64,000 nucleotides of DNA. Source: Glaciimonas sp. PCH181. GTDB taxonomy: Bacteria > Pseudomonadota > Gammaproteobacteria > Burkholderiales > Burkholderiaceae_D. Positions 53,617 to 64,000 of the stretch are shown in pieces; within the stretch, counting starts at the first letter, position 1, and each line of letters starts with the position of its first letter. The notes below the pieces were generated by a model, which had not been told where the DNA came from, made no database searches, and was given only the letters and a program-made list of their open reading frames with translations. Location: the NCBI RefSeq assembly GCF_003056055.1, contig NZ_PYFP01000003.1, positions 310,001 to 374,000 of the forward strand, in the 5' to 3' direction. The translations under genes and the position numbers were made by a program.

Positions 53617-56600
53617 ATGAATCCATCACGTCAGTTTATTCTCCGGCCGATAGCCACCACTTTAATGATGGTCGCCATCTTTTTAGCCGGTATCGTCGCT
53701 TACAAACAGCTACCGTTATCGGCTTTGCCGGAAGTAGACTACCCAACGATTCAAGTCGTCACCCTCTATCCGGGTGCCAGCCCGGACGTCATGACCTCAT
53801 CCGTCACAGCACCGCTGGAACGTCAGTTCGGGCAGATGCCAGGGCTGAATCAAATGTCCTCCACCAGTTCAGGCGGCGCATCGGTCATCACACTGCAGTT
53901 CAGCCTCGATCTGAGTCTGGATATCGCCGAGCAAGAAGTACAGGCTGCGATCAACGCCGCTGGCAATTTGCTGCCGTCAGACCTGCCGACGCCACCGATC
54001 TACAACAAGGTCAATCCGGCTGACACCCCGATTTTGTCGCTGGCTATCACTTCCACAACGCTACCGTTACCTAAAGTACAAGATCTGATCGACACCCGTC
54101 TGGCGCAGAAAATCTCGCAAGTGCCCGGCGTCGGTTTAGTCAGTTTGTCCGGCGGTCAACGCCCTGCGGTCCGGATGCAATTGAATCCGCGTGCCATTGC
54201 TGCGCTCAGCCTGAATCTGGATGATATTCGCACCGCCATCGGCAACGCCAACGTGAATCAGGCCAAGGGCAGCTTTGATGGTCCGAGCCGCGCCTCCACC
54301 ATCGATGCCAACGACCAGCTAAAATCCGCCGACGAATACCGCAACCTGATCATTGCCTATAAAAACGGGGCACCGATCAGGGTTTCCGATATCGGCAATG
54401 TCGTCGATGGTGCAGAAAATATTCGTCTGGCCGCATGGGCCAATCACGCTCCCGCCGTCATCCTCAATATCCAGCGCCAGCCGGGCGCCAACGTGATCGG
54501 CGTCGTTGATAGCATCAAAAAAATCCTGCCGTCGTTGCAAGACACTTTACCCGGCGCAATTGATGTCAAAATTCTGACCGACCGCACCACTACCATTCGC
54601 GCCTCTGTCAGAGACGTTGAGTTCGAGTTAATCCTCGCGGTGATTCTGGTCGTAATGGTCATTTTTATCTTTCTGCGCAACGTTCCCGCCACCATTATTC
54701 CAAGTGTTGCCGTGCCTTTATCGCTGGTTGGCACTTTCGGAATTATGTATATGGCCGGATTTTCGATCAACAATCTGACGTTAATGGCACTTACCATCGC
54801 GACCGGTTTTGTGGTCGATGACGCGATTGTGATGATCGAGAATATTTCGCGCTATATCGAGCAAGGCATGAAGCCATTGCAAGCTGCGTTAAAGGGTGCA
54901 GAGCAAATCGGCTTCACCATTATTTCGCTGACGTTTTCGCTAATTGCAGTATTGATCCCACTGCTGTTTATGGGCGATGTCGTTGGTCGGCTGTTTCGGG
55001 AATTTGCGATTACGTTAGCGGTTGCGATTCTGATTTCAGCCTTTATTTCGCTGACCCTGACACCGATGATGTGCGCCAAGTTGTTGCGCCATACGCCAGA
55101 AGAAAAGCAAAGCTGGTTCTATCGCAAAAGCGGCGCGTTTTTTGACAATATCATTGCGCGTTACGGCAAAGCGCTGGAATGGGTGCTAGAACATCAAAAT
55201 GCCACGTTGGTGGTGGCGCTGGGCACGCTGGCATTGACCGTCGTACTCTATATCTTCATCCCAAAAGGCTTCTTTCCGATCCAGGATACCGGCGTGATTC
55301 AAGGAATTTCAGAAGCCACGCAATCCACCTCTTTCGCCGCGATGTCGGAGCGTCAGCAAGCGCTGGCCAAAGTCGTATTAGAAGATCCTGCGGTCGAAAG
55401 CCTGTCGTCGTTCATCGGTGTCGATGGTGTCAACACCACACTTAACAGCGGCCGCATTCTGATCAATCTGAAAGCCCACGATACTCGCGATGTCAGCGCC
55501 ACCGACGTGATTCGGCGCTTGCAACCGAAGTTAACGCGAGACGTGCCCGGCATCACCTTATACATGCAGCCGGTGCAAGATTTGACGATTGAAGACAGCG
55601 TCAGCCGTACCCAATATCAATTCAGTATCGGCGACGCTGATGGCGTCGAACTGGCAAAATGGGTGCCTAAACTGATCGCCAAACTACAGCAATTGCCGGA
55701 CTTGGTTGACGTTGCCAGCAACCAGCAAAATCAAGGCTTGCAGGCGTATATCGAGATTGACCGTAACGCCGCCTCACGCCTCGGCCTGACCACTGCCGCG
55801 ATTGACAACGCGCTGTATAACGCGTTTGGCCAACGCCTGATTTCCACGATCTATACTCAATCGAATCAATATCGCGTTGTGATGGAAGTCCAGCCCGAAT
55901 TTCAAAAAGGTCCGGCAGCGCTCGACAGTATCTATTTAGTCGCCTCCAACGGCAACCAGGTCCCGCTCTCCAGCATTGCCACTGTTAGCGAGCGTACAGC
56001 GCCATTGGTCGTCAACCATATCGGGCAATTCCCGGCAACCACCATTTCATTCAATCTTGCCCCCGGCGCATCGCTGGGTGCTGCCGTGAATGCTATTCGC
56101 GCCGCCGAGCAAGAAATCGGCGTACCTGCCAGCATCCAAACCCGCTTCCAGGGCGCGGCGTTGGCTTTTCAGGCTTCGCTGAGCAATACACTGTGGCTGA
56201 TTCTGGCGGCCATCATCACGATGTATATCGTGCTGGGCGTCTTGTATGAAAGCTATATTCATCCGATTACGATTCTCTCAACGCTGCCCTCGGCAGGCGT
56301 TGGCGCGTTATTGTCGTTGATGATTTCCGGCAACGATCTGGGCATTATTGGGATCATCGGGATCATCTTGCTGATCGGTATCGTTAAAAAGAACGCGATT
56401 ATGATGATCGACTTTGCGTTGGATGCGGAACGCAATGAAGGTTTAGCGCCACGCGAAGCGATTTTCCAAGCGTGCTTGCTGCGTTTCCGGCCGATTTTGA
56501 TGACGACGATGGCAGCGCTGTTGGGCGCGTTACCGTTGATGCTGGGTACCGGTGTCGGTGCAGAATTACGCCAACCGCTGGGTATCACGATGGTCGGCGG

Positions 56601-56766
56601 TTTGCTGGTGTCGCAAGTATTGACGCTGTTCACAACACCGGTTATTTATCTGGCGTTCGACCGTTTGTCGCGCCGTTTCAAAGCGCGTTTTGGCAAAACT
56701 GACGACGATCATGAAGATGACGGCGATCATGACACCCGCATCAGCACCGATCCGGTGCGGCCTTGA
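53617..56766 (+). CDS. mdtB: RND multidrug efflux pump subunit MdtB
   Basis: Inner-membrane RND pump subunit (1049 residues, normal length) that exports hydrophobic or amphipathic drugs using the proton gradient, working with MdtC as a hetero-trimer. The N-terminus [17 protein letters not shown] and the FAGIVAY-type first helix fit MdtB. Porter-domain motifs include [19 protein letters not shown], and the proton-relay helix region [19 protein letters not shown] is present. Twelve membrane helices are expected from the pattern of hydrophobic runs. The C-terminus is Asp/His-rich. It starts 158 bases after mdtA. Confidence 0.95.
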   Translation: MNPSRQFILRPIATTLMMVAIFLAGIVAYKQLPLSALPEVDYPTIQVVTLYPGASPDVMTSSVTAPLERQFGQMPGLNQMSSTSSGGASVITLQFSLDLSLDIAEQEVQAAINAAGNLLPSDLPTPPIYNKVNPADTPILSLAITSTTLPLPKVQDLIDTRLAQKISQVPGVGLVSLSGGQRPAVRMQLNPRAIAALSLNLDDIRTAIGNANVNQAKGSFDGPSRASTIDANDQLKSADEYRNLIIAYKNGAPIRVSDIGNVVDGAENIRLAAWANHAPAVILNIQRQPGANVIGVVDSIKKILPSLQDTLPGAIDVKILTDRTTTIRASVRDVEFELILAVILVVMVIFIFLRNVPATIIPSVAVPLSLVGTFGIMYMAGFSINNLTLMALTIATGFVVDDAIVMIENISRYIEQGMKPLQAALKGAEQIGFTIISLTFSLIAVLIPLLFMGDVVGRLFREFAITLAVAILISAFISLTLTPMMCAKLLRHTPEEKQSWFYRKSGAFFDNIIARYGKALEWVLEHQNATLVVALGTLALTVVLYIFIPKGFFPIQDTGVIQGISEATQSTSFAAMSERQQALAKVVLEDPAVESLSSFIGVDGVNTTLNSGRILINLKAHDTRDVSATDVIRRLQPKLTRDVPGITLYMQPVQDLTIEDSVSRTQYQFSIGDADGVELAKWVPKLIAKLQQLPDLVDVASNQQNQGLQAYIEIDRNAASRLGLTTAAIDNALYNAFGQRLISTIYTQSNQYRVVMEVQPEFQKGPAALDSIYLVASNGNQVPLSSIATVSERTAPLVVNHIGQFPATTISFNLAPGASLGAAVNAIRAAEQEIGVPASIQTRFQGAALAFQASLSNTLWLILAAIITMYIVLGVLYESYIHPITILSTLPSAGVGALLSLMISGNDLGIIGIIGIILLIGIVKKNAIMMIDFALDAERNEGLAPREAIFQACLLRFRPILMTTMAALLGALPLMLGTGVGAELRQPLGITMVGGLLVSQVLTLFTTPVIYLAFDRLSRRFKARFGKTDDDHEDDGDHDTRISTDPVRP

Positions 56767-56780
56767 TCTGAGCTGACTTT

Positions 56781-59700
56781 ATGAATATTTCGCTTCCCTT
56801 TATTCAGCGCCCAATCGCCACCACTCTGCTGACGATCGGCATCGCGCTGGCGGGTATCGTGGCGTTCCGGCTGCTGCCGGTGTCGCCACTACCGCAAGTT
56901 GATTTTCCGACGATTTCAATCTCTGCATCGATGCCCGGTGCGAGTCCGGAAACGATGGCGGCCACCATTGCCACGCCGCTGGAACGCGCCTTAGGTTCCA
57001 TCGCGGGGGTCACGGAAATGACCTCCTCAAGCTCGCTCAATTCAACCCGCATCACCCTGCAATTCGATTTAAGTCGTGATATCGATGGCGCAGCACGGGA
57101 TGTGCAGGCGGCGTTAAATGCAGCCCGTAATTTATTGCCCAGCGGCATGCCTAGCAGTCCGACCTACCGCAAAGTCAATCCCGCCGATGCACCGGTGATG
57201 ATTTTGTCCTTGACCTCGGACAGCATGACGCAAGGACAGATTTACGATGCTGCTGACACGATTCTGGCGCAAAAATTATCGCAGGTTGAAGGCATCGGTA
57301 GCGTCAGCGTAGGCGGCAGTTCGCAACCGGCGGTACGGATTGAATTAAATCCCACGGCGCTGAATAAATACGGTATCGGCAGCGCCGACGTGCGCACAGC
57401 GGTCGCCGCGACCAACGCCAATCGTCCTAAAGGAATCCTCGAAGACGGCGACAGAAACTGGCAAATTTATGCCAACGATCAGGCCAAAACTGCCAAAGAA
57501 TACATGCCGCTGGTAGTGTCGTATCGCAACGGCGCACCGATCCGCGTGCAGGACGTTGCCACCGTCGTCGATTCAGTCGCCGATTTGCGCAATGCGGGTT
57601 CCGCCAATGGCAAACCATCGGTTCTGGTAATTTTGAGTCGGCAACCGGGTGCGAACATTATTCAGACGGTGGACAACGTCCGCGCCCTGCTGCCGGAATT
57701 GCAAGCCTCAATCCCCGCCGCCATCAATCTGAATGTGGCGCTGGACCGCACCCCGACCATTCGTGCCTCGTTACGGGATACCGAACACACGCTGCTGATG
57801 TCCATTGCGCTGGTCATCATGGTGGTATTCATGTTTTTGCGGAATGCCCGTGCTGCGCTGATCCCCACCGTCGCCGTACCGATCTCACTGATCGGCACCT
57901 TTGGGATCATGTATTTACTAGGCTATAGCCTGGATAATTTGTCATTAATGGCGCTGACAATTGCCACCGGCTTTGTCGTCGACGATGCAATTGTCGTCCT
58001 GGAAAACGTCTCGCGTCACGTCGAAGAAGGCATGAAACCCTACGACGCCGCCATCAAAGGTGCACGTGAAGTTGGCTTCACCGTACTGTCGATGAGCATT
58101 TCGCTGATCGCGGTTTTCATCCCGATTCTGTTGATGGGCGGCATTGTCGGACGCTTGTTCCGTGAATTTGCGGTGACACTGTCGGCGGCGATTCTGGTTT
58201 CACTGGTCGTGTCGCTGACAACTACGCCAATGATGTGCGCCCGGCTATTGAAGCACAATCCCCATCGCAAACAAGGGCGATTCTTTAACGCCACCGAACG
58301 CATTTTCGATAGCATGCTGAACGGCTATAAACGCTCGCTGACGTGGGCATTGCGTTTCTCGCCACTGATGATCTTGATTCTGGTGGCAACTGTGGCGTTA
58401 AATATCCATCTATATAAGATCATCCCGAAAGGCTTTTTCCCGCAACAGGATACAGGTCGATTAATCGGCGGTATTCAAGGTGATCAGTCGATCTCGTTTC
58501 AAGCGATGCAGACCAAACTAAAGACTTTCGTCGCCATCGTCCAAAAAGATCCTGCTGTCGAAAATGTGATTGCCTTCACCGGCGGCGCACGACGGAACAG
58601 CGGATCGATGTTTATTACTCTCAAGCCATTATCCGAACGTAAATTATCTGCCGATCTGGTGATTGCGCGACTGCGTGGCAAACTCAGCAATGTCCCCGGC
58701 GCAAATCTGTTTCTGCAATCGGTACAGGATATCCGCGTTGGCGGTCGCTCCAGCGATGCCCAGTATCAATACACCTTGCAATCCGATGATCTCACCCAAT
58801 TACGCCTCTGGGAACCCAAAATACGCGCCGCGCTGGACGCATTGCCAGAGTTGGCCGACGTCAATACCGACCAGAACGACAAGGGCCTGCAAACCTCTCT
58901 AGTCATCGACCGCGAAACCGCAATCCGCAGCGGTGTAACACCACAGTTGATTGACTCTTCCCTCAGCGATTTATTTGGGCAACGTCAGATATCGACGATC
59001 TATAGCGGCATGAATCAATATCACGTCGTGATGGAAGCTGCTCCCGAATACTGGCAAAGTCCGGAAATTCTTAACAAAACGTTTGTCAGTATTACGCCGC
59101 AAAATGCCAACCTTTCGCCCACCACGTCAGCATTGGGAACGCCACCGGCGCTGACAGCAAATGGCCAGCAGGCATCCAACTCGTCGCTGGCGCAAACGCT
59201 CTCGACGGCGGTTGAAGCACAAATTCCATTGTCCTCGTTCGCGCGCTTTGAAGCCACCACCACGGCGTTATCGGTGAATCATCAAAACCAGTTTATTGCC
59301 TCCACCATTTCGTTCAATTTGCCGCCTGACAAGTCTTTGTCGGACGCCACCATCGCCATCAATAACGCGATGAGCCGTCTAGGTGTTCCAACGTCGGTGC
59401 ACGGCACTTTTGCCGGAACTGCGAACGTTTTTCAGTCCTCGCTATCGAGCCAGCCGATGTTGATTTTGACGGCATTACTGGCGGTATATATCGTCCTGGG
59501 AATATTGTATGAAAGCTATATTCATCCGCTGACGATTCTATCGACGCTGCCCTCTGCTGGCGTTGGCGCGTTGCTGGCGTTATTGTTGACTAAAACCGAT
59601 TTCAGCCTGATTGCCCTGATCGGCGTCATCCTGCTGATTGGTATCGTCAAGAAAAACGCGATCATGATGATCGACTTCGCACTCGACGCAGAGCGCAACA

Positions 59701-59999
59701 AAGGGATGTCCCCACGCGACGCTATTTTTGAAGCCTGCTTACTGCGCTTCCGCCCGATTCTGATGACCACGATGGCTGCGCTGCTGGGCGCGGTGCCGCT
59801 GGCACTCGGTCGCGGCGATGGCGCAGAATTGCGGACGCCGCTAGGTATTTCAATCGTCGGCGGACTGATTGTGAGTCAACTCTTAACGCTCTATACAACG
59901 CCTGTGGTGTATCTGTATCTGGATCGTTTTAGTCATTGGTGGAAACAAAAATTCAACCGTGGCGACCACGATACCGATCTTGAAGAAGCAAAGGTTTAA
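56781..59999 (+). CDS. mdtC: RND multidrug efflux pump subunit MdtC
   Basis: Second RND pump subunit (1072 residues). It opens with [18 protein letters not shown] and has [18 protein letters not shown] and the relay helix [19 protein letters not shown]. It has a longer loop near residues 770-810 (rich in Thr, Ser, Ala, Asn, Gln) than MdtB, in the second porter region, which is unusual but could simply be a species insertion. It begins 14 bases after mdtB with little visible Shine-Dalgarno, so translational coupling is likely. Confidence 0.95.
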   Translation: MNISLPFIQRPIATTLLTIGIALAGIVAFRLLPVSPLPQVDFPTISISASMPGASPETMAATIATPLERALGSIAGVTEMTSSSSLNSTRITLQFDLSRDIDGAARDVQAALNAARNLLPSGMPSSPTYRKVNPADAPVMILSLTSDSMTQGQIYDAADTILAQKLSQVEGIGSVSVGGSSQPAVRIELNPTALNKYGIGSADVRTAVAATNANRPKGILEDGDRNWQIYANDQAKTAKEYMPLVVSYRNGAPIRVQDVATVVDSVADLRNAGSANGKPSVLVILSRQPGANIIQTVDNVRALLPELQASIPAAINLNVALDRTPTIRASLRDTEHTLLMSIALVIMVVFMFLRNARAALIPTVAVPISLIGTFGIMYLLGYSLDNLSLMALTIATGFVVDDAIVVLENVSRHVEEGMKPYDAAIKGAREVGFTVLSMSISLIAVFIPILLMGGIVGRLFREFAVTLSAAILVSLVVSLTTTPMMCARLLKHNPHRKQGRFFNATERIFDSMLNGYKRSLTWALRFSPLMILILVATVALNIHLYKIIPKGFFPQQDTGRLIGGIQGDQSISFQAMQTKLKTFVAIVQKDPAVENVIAFTGGARRNSGSMFITLKPLSERKLSADLVIARLRGKLSNVPGANLFLQSVQDIRVGGRSSDAQYQYTLQSDDLTQLRLWEPKIRAALDALPELADVNTDQNDKGLQTSLVIDRETAIRSGVTPQLIDSSLSDLFGQRQISTIYSGMNQYHVVMEAAPEYWQSPEILNKTFVSITPQNANLSPTTSALGTPPALTANGQQASNSSLAQTLSTAVEAQIPLSSFARFEATTTALSVNHQNQFIASTISFNLPPDKSLSDATIAINNAMSRLGVPTSVHGTFAGTANVFQSSLSSQPMLILTALLAVYIVLGILYESYIHPLTILSTLPSAGVGALLALLLTKTDFSLIALIGVILLIGIVKKNAIMMIDFALDAERNKGMSPRDAIFEACLLRFRPILMTTMAALLGAVPLALGRGDGAELRTPLGISIVGGLIVSQLLTLYTTPVVYLYLDRFSHWWKQKFNRGDHDTDLEEAKV

Positions 60000-60150
60000 C
60001 GATGATGGCAATCGAATAGCTAACAATACAACGACGATATTTGCGCGCAAAATAACTGTATCTCAGCTGCGTAAACCGTCATTGGCAGCGTTTTTCGGTC
60101 TTGTGTTTGAGGGCTTATTTGCCTATCAGTAATCAGTGGATGGAATTGAA

Positions 60151-61647
60151 ATGAAACATCGCAATGTATTGGCTTTAGCCGCCTCAGTGACTCTCTTATT
60201 AAGCGCCTGCGCTGTAGGGCCTGGTTACGTACGCCCGGTAATGGACACGCCGAGCGCCTTCAAAGAATCGAAAGACTGGAAAGTCGCCGAGCCGCGTGAT
60301 CACGAACTGAGCGACCATTGGTGGGAAAGCTATAACGACGCCCTGCTCAATTCGCTGATTACCCAAATCGACATCTCCAACCAAAATCTTGCCCAGGCCG
60401 AAGCAAAATATCGTCAGGCCAGCGCATTGGTGCAATCGGCGCGCGCGGCGTATTCTCCGACGGTCGGCGCCAACGTATCGGCGACCCGCTCTGGCAGTGG
60501 CTCCGCCAGCAAAAATTCTAGCAATACGGCAGCCAGCAGCAATGGATCAGTCAGCACAACAAATTCGCTAGCGCTTAGCGCCAGTTGGGAACCCGACCTG
60601 TGGGGCCGCGTGCGACGCACGGTGGAATCGAATCAGGCCAGCGCGCAAGCCAGCGCCGCCGATTTACAAGCGGCAAGACTTAGTGCGCAGTCGGCCTTGG
60701 CGCAAGATTATTGGTTACTACGGACACTCGATGCGCAAAAAACGTTGCTGACGGACACCGTTGCCGCTTACCAAAAATCCTTCCAACTAACCCAAAACCA
60801 ATACGCCGCCGGTATCGTTGCCCGCTCTGATGTCATACAGGCACAAACGCAGTTGAAGTCAGCGCAAGCGCAAATGATCGATCTGGGCGTACAACGCGCA
60901 CAAACCGAGCATGCGATTGCGTTATTAGTGGGCCAACCGGCATCGACTTTTTCCATCGCGCCAGCCCCATTGGTTGCCGTAGTGCCAGCTATCCCGGTAG
61001 GTATTCCGTCCACGCTGCTAGAGCGTCGTCCCGATATCAGTTCCGCAGAACGCTTAGCCGCAGCAGCGAACGCCCAGATCGGCGTCGCTAAGGCAGCCTA
61101 TTTTCCTGCGTTGACCTTGTCTGCATCAGGCGGTTTTGAAAGCAATAGCTTCGCCAACTGGCTGACCTTCCCAAGCAGAGTATGGTCACTCGGCCCGGCA
61201 CTGGCGCAAACGATTTTCGATGGCGGCGCACGCAAAGCCCAAACCGAGCAAGCCATCGCCGCCTATGACGGCACGGTCGCAGCCTATAAGCAAGCGGTGT
61301 TGACCAGCTTCCAAGAGGTAGAAGACAATTTGGCCTCGCTCAGAATATTGGAAGAAGAAGCGTCAGTGCAAGATGAAACAGTCCAATCAGCCCGCTTAGC
61401 CGTAACACTGATTCTGAATCAATACAAAGCCGGTTTAGTCAATTACACCAGCGTGGCGACGGTACAAGCCACCGCACTCAGCGCCGAGAATTCTGCGCTG
61501 AGTATTCTTAACCGGCGCATGGCGGCTAGCGTGCAATTAATTGCCGCACTGGGCGGCGGATGGAGTCAAGGGGAACTGCCGGATGGCAAAGCGATAAATA
61601 AAGCCGCAACCTCGGCCAGTCCGAACGCGGTTGCGACTGCAAAATGA
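60151..61647 (+). CDS. NodT-family outer-membrane efflux lipoprotein
   Basis: TolC-like outer-membrane channel of the NodT/OprM family (498 residues). The ATG at 60151 gives a lipoprotein signal with the lipobox LLSAC (Cys at residue 20); an in-frame codon at 60136 is less likely. Following are the family opening VGPGYVRPVMDTP and WWESYNDALLNSLI, and helical repeats ending in YKAGLVNYTSVATVQATALS. It closes the mdtABC operon 151 bases after mdtC and supplies the outer-membrane exit duct. The C-terminal ~20 residues are an extra Ala/Ser-rich tail. Confidence 0.94.
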   Translation: MKHRNVLALAASVTLLLSACAVGPGYVRPVMDTPSAFKESKDWKVAEPRDHELSDHWWESYNDALLNSLITQIDISNQNLAQAEAKYRQASALVQSARAAYSPTVGANVSATRSGSGSASKNSSNTAASSNGSVSTTNSLALSASWEPDLWGRVRRTVESNQASAQASAADLQAARLSAQSALAQDYWLLRTLDAQKTLLTDTVAAYQKSFQLTQNQYAAGIVARSDVIQAQTQLKSAQAQMIDLGVQRAQTEHAIALLVGQPASTFSIAPAPLVAVVPAIPVGIPSTLLERRPDISSAERLAAAANAQIGVAKAAYFPALTLSASGGFESNSFANWLTFPSRVWSLGPALAQTIFDGGARKAQTEQAIAAYDGTVAAYKQAVLTSFQEVEDNLASLRILEEEASVQDETVQSARLAVTLILNQYKAGLVNYTSVATVQATALSAENSALSILNRRMAASVQLIAALGGGWSQGELPDGKAINKAATSASPNAVATAK

Positions 61648-62438
61648 ACCTGCAACTTCTGAATATGATGGCGTATTCAGAGATTGTTGAAAGCCTCTGA
61701 ATCGCCTTTAAACCATTTGGCCAAGCTTGTATAAAAGATTTCGAGGAATCCTTTTGTGCTGTTTGAAGCATTGATTAGCGTTGGGATAAAGAAGGAATTA
61801 AAAAATTTTCTCGAGATGCATGGAGAAATACTTTTGCAATGCTAGACCTGATTCAATTGGCTCAGACTCGTCATTTACCCCCATCGCACTGACGATGGAA
61901 ATATCTAGCTTGGCGTAAATTGACATCGGGTCATAGAATAAATGCTGACTCTAATAGCGGTACAAATGACCGAAGAAATTTTTATTCAAGCTTTCAGGAT
62001 CAACTTTAATGAAAGCAAAGTCTTTTAAAAAAGCTTTTTCAGAATAAGGCTTTGCGTATGGCGCACTGCCGCGCTTAGCAAAAATCCGTCACCCTGACTC
62101 AGACAGCCCCCCCGCCTCCCTACTGTCGCTAGCCTGCCAATTTTTTGCTTTTTGAGGTAATGATCGGAGCGATAGCGCCTCTTTCAGATAAACCAAGAAC
62201 AGCGATGAACAATTAAGATCGATTAAGATCGATTCAAACATGCGGAAAGTAAATTCCTGCGACGATCTCTGCCTGGTGGTCCTCGCTAAATCGTAATAAT
62301 AGGCATTCGTTTACAGAGATATAGTGTAGGCGGTTCCGATCTTTCCAAAGTCTAAGGAATTACTAGAACTTCACCAGAATTGCTAAATATGAGAAAGTAC
62401 TCCTCATCACAATTTTCGACATTTCGGAGAATTAAACA
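61648..62438. other. 791-base gap between nodT-like gene and EamA gene
   Basis: This stretch has no clear gene and appears AT-rich. It holds an imperfect hairpin at 61733-61753, a second with arms at 62015-62024 and 62046-62055 around an AAAAAGCTTTTT palindrome, and two direct 10-base copies of ATTAAGATCG near 62209-62228. A 42-codon minus-strand frame (61798-61926, MSIYAKLDISIVSAMGVND) reads like a protein fragment but has no ribosome-binding site. It may be decayed sequence. GGAGA at about 62424 serves the EamA gene. Confidence 0.45.
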
Positions 62439-62870
62439 ATGAATCTGCGCCCCAGTTGGGAACTGTACGCACTTGGATCGGCCTTTTTTGCAGGGCTGAC
62501 GGCGATATTTGGGAAGTTTGGCGTGGTTGGGATCAATTCGAATTTTGCTACTTTTATTCGTACTGTCGTTATTCTGTTCGTGATTGCCGGGATCGTTACG
62601 TTGCGTGACGAGTGGCAGAAGCCAGCATTGATCGGTGGCTCCAATTGGCTATTTTTAGTGCTATCCGCCATTGCCACCGGGCTTTCGTGGCTTTGCTATT
62701 ATCACGCACTGCAAATTGGACCAGTATCAAAAGTCGCGCCCATCGATAAACTGAGCGTGGCTTTTGCGATTGTGTTGGGATTGATATTTGCAGGAGAGCA
62801 GTTGACGTGGCCGATCGCTATCGGCGGGTCGTTGATAGTCGCAGGATCAGTGGTGATCATTGCGTTCTAA
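62439..62870 (+). CDS. Small EamA/DMT-family membrane protein
   Basis: A 143-residue inner-membrane protein equal to one EamA (drug/metabolite transporter) repeat. It shows about four to five hydrophobic helices (LGSAFFAGLTAIFGKFGVVG, TVVILFVIAGIVTL, LVLSAIATGLSWLCYYHAL, VAFAIVLGLIFAGEQL, IGGSLIVAGSVVIIAF). The SWLCYYHALQIGPVSKVAPI region is the EamA signature. Such half-size members work as dimers. GGAGA precedes the ATG. The substrate is not known, and no operon partner is evident. Confidence 0.87.
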   Translation: MNLRPSWELYALGSAFFAGLTAIFGKFGVVGINSNFATFIRTVVILFVIAGIVTLRDEWQKPALIGGSNWLFLVLSAIATGLSWLCYYHALQIGPVSKVAPIDKLSVAFAIVLGLIFAGEQLTWPIAIGGSLIVAGSVVIIAF

Positions 62871-62928
62871 ATCAGCGTGCGGGCAACGGTAAGTTGGCGC
62901 TAACTGACGGAATTATGACGTCTTCGGA

Positions 62929-62954
62929 TGCTTGCCAATAGTGTTCGGCAAGCA
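62929..62954. repeat. Hairpin between convergent genes
   Basis: A perfect 8-bp stem (TGCTTGCC with GGCAAGCA) and 10-base loop lie between the EamA gene and the convergent dehydrogenase gene. There is no T tract on either side, so it is a weak or factor-dependent terminator at best. Confidence 0.5.
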
Positions 62955-63047
62955 CCTACAGAGTTGTGACAGGGCTAATTAACGACTGCCGCAAAGAACG
63001 AATCCTCTGCCAGTCGCGGTATTACGCTGATTACGGCGAATAGAAAT

Positions 63048-64000
63048 TTATCGCACCAGCTGGCCATCCACACGCTGCCAAATTCCCAGCGGATTACTAT
63101 CCTGCACAGCCGCTGGCAACAATGATTGCGGCAAATTCTGATACGACACTGGCCGCAAAAACCGCTGTATAGCCGCACTACCTACCGAAGTGCTGCGCCC
63201 ATCCGAAGTCGATGGGAACGGTCCGCCATGGACCATGGAATACGACACTTCAACGCCCGTCGGGAAGCCGTTCGCCAGAATCCGACCAACTTTCCGTTCC
63301 AGTATCGGCAACAACGCACGTACCGCATCGTGATCGCCGTCATCCATTTGTAGCGTCGCGGTTAACTGGCCTTCAAGATGTTCTGCCACCTTCTGCATTT
63401 CGGCATTATCGGCGCATGCGATCAACAGGGATGCCGGGCCGAATATCTCTTCCGATAAATGTGCATCTGCCAAAAAATCAGCCGCAGTCGTTGCGAACAG
63501 CGCCGGCGTGCCCTTGTATGCGCCATCCACGGCGACGCCTTGGCTAAGCTGGCGCACACTGGCATTGGCGGCCAGACGGCTGACGCCTTTTTGATAGGCG
63601 TCGTGTATTCCGGCGGTGAGCATGGTGGCTGCGGCGCGTTGTGTGAGTTGTTCTGTAGCGAGGCTGGTAAAGCGCTCAAAATCAGCCCCAGCCAATCCTA
63701 GTACCAAGCCCGGATTCGTACAAAATTGACCCACGCCCATCACCAGCGAATCGACGAAGCCGGTTGCCAGTGTTTCCGAGCGTGCTGCCAACGCGTGCGG
63801 CAGCATGAATACGGGATTGATACTGCTCATTTCTGCATAGACCGGAATCGGATGTGGGCGCGCAGCGGCAACCGCCATCAGCGCTAGTCCGCCCTGACGC
63901 GAGCCGGTAAAGCCAACCGCTTGAATCGCAGGGTGACGCACCAGCTCTGTCCCCAATTCATTGCCGATCCCTGTTAGCAGAGAAAATACGCCTTCTGGCA
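63048..64000 (-). CDS. Alpha-ketoglutarate semialdehyde dehydrogenase-like aldehyde dehydrogenase (partial)
   Basis: C-terminal part of an NADP-dependent aldehyde dehydrogenase of the 2,5-dioxovalerate (alpha-ketoglutarate semialdehyde) dehydrogenase type, which ends several sugar-acid and hydroxyproline pathways by making 2-oxoglutarate. The frame is open to the window's right edge (PEGVFSLLTGIGNELGTELV before residue one of the shorter frame), so the N-terminus is missing. Seen are AVGFTGSRQGGLALM, the catalytic Glu region PIPVYAEMSSINPVF, the catalytic Cys in MGVGQFCTNPGLVLG, and SEEIFGPASLLIAC. The C-terminal RSTSVGSAAIQRFLRPVSYQ is typical of this subgroup. Its pathway partners lie outside the window. 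Confidence 0.9.
   Translation of the reverse strand, partial: PEGVFSLLTGIGNELGTELVRHPAIQAVGFTGSRQGGLALMAVAAARPHPIPVYAEMSSINPVFMLPHALAARSETLATGFVDSLVMGVGQFCTNPGLVLGLAGADFERFTSLATEQLTQRAAATMLTAGIHDAYQKGVSRLAANASVRQLSQGVAVDGAYKGTPALFATTAADFLADAHLSEEIFGPASLLIACADNAEMQKVAEHLEGQLTATLQMDDGDHDAVRALLPILERKVGRILANGFPTGVEVSYSMVHGGPFPSTSDGRSTSVGSAAIQRFLRPVSYQNLPQSLLPAAVQDSNPLGIWQRVDGQLVR

Noticed and set aside
1..64000. CRISPR array, tRNA or rRNA genes, transposase genes or a prophage
   Set aside because: No regularly spaced repeats, no tRNA or rRNA-like sequence and no transposase or phage structural gene were seen.

Overview
The window looks like a chromosomal segment of a betaproteobacterium of the order Burkholderiales, most likely family Oxalobacteraceae (a Collimonas/Herbaspirillum/Glaciimonas-type genome). 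This is inferred from protein sequence style, the xseA-sodB neighbourhood and moderate GC; no rRNA or tRNA is present to confirm it.

Layout. 1-5.6 kb: end of xseA, sodB, an MscS-type channel, and a divergent pair of an HD-domain hydrolase and a DJ-1/PfpI-AraC regulator. 5.6-12 kb: an acyl-CoA synthetase and an HSD10-like dehydrogenase with a divergent AraC regulator, then the malic enzyme maeB. 12.3-19.5 kb (minus strand): sdaA-soxB-soxD-soxA-soxG-folB, turning sarcosine into glycine and serine into pyruvate. 20-26 kb (plus strand): an isolated gene for a 1978-residue protein of unknown function, followed by a frameshifted remnant that repeats its N-terminal leader. 26.2-44.1 kb (minus strand): a nearly unbroken betaine catabolism block, glyA, M19-type dipeptidase homologue, V4R-domain protein, dgcA, dgcB, ETF alpha, ETF beta, gbcA, gbcB, choX, choV, choW, a GbdR-type regulator and fdhA. 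A second GbdR-type regulator (44.8 kb) is divergent from glyA. 45.9-48.2 kb: an aldo/keto reductase and two small envelope proteins. 48.5-61.6 kb: an EnvZ/OmpR-like two-component system, a divergent Spy-like periplasmic protein and an mdtABC-nodT RND efflux operon, a set resembling the BaeSR-spy-mdtABC regulon. 62.4-64 kb: a small EamA/DMT protein and the C-terminal part of an alpha-ketoglutarate semialdehyde dehydrogenase.

How the genes work together. ChoXWV imports choline or betaine. GbcAB demethylates glycine betaine to dimethylglycine, DgcAB (with its ETF pair) makes sarcosine, SoxBDAG makes glycine, GlyA makes serine and SdaA makes pyruvate. FdhA oxidises the released formaldehyde, FolB may support the folate pool, and MaeB links malate to pyruvate. 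The betaine-to-pyruvate route is therefore complete here; choline-to-betaine (betAB) is not in the window.

The least explained parts are the 1978-residue protein with the degenerate copy of its leader, and a palindromic intergenic repeat found twice (6.5 kb and 48.4 kb) with a 48-bp core that differs at only four positions. Start sites were moved from the longest open frame when a ribosome-binding site or family alignment favoured another codon. All alignments were done by eye.
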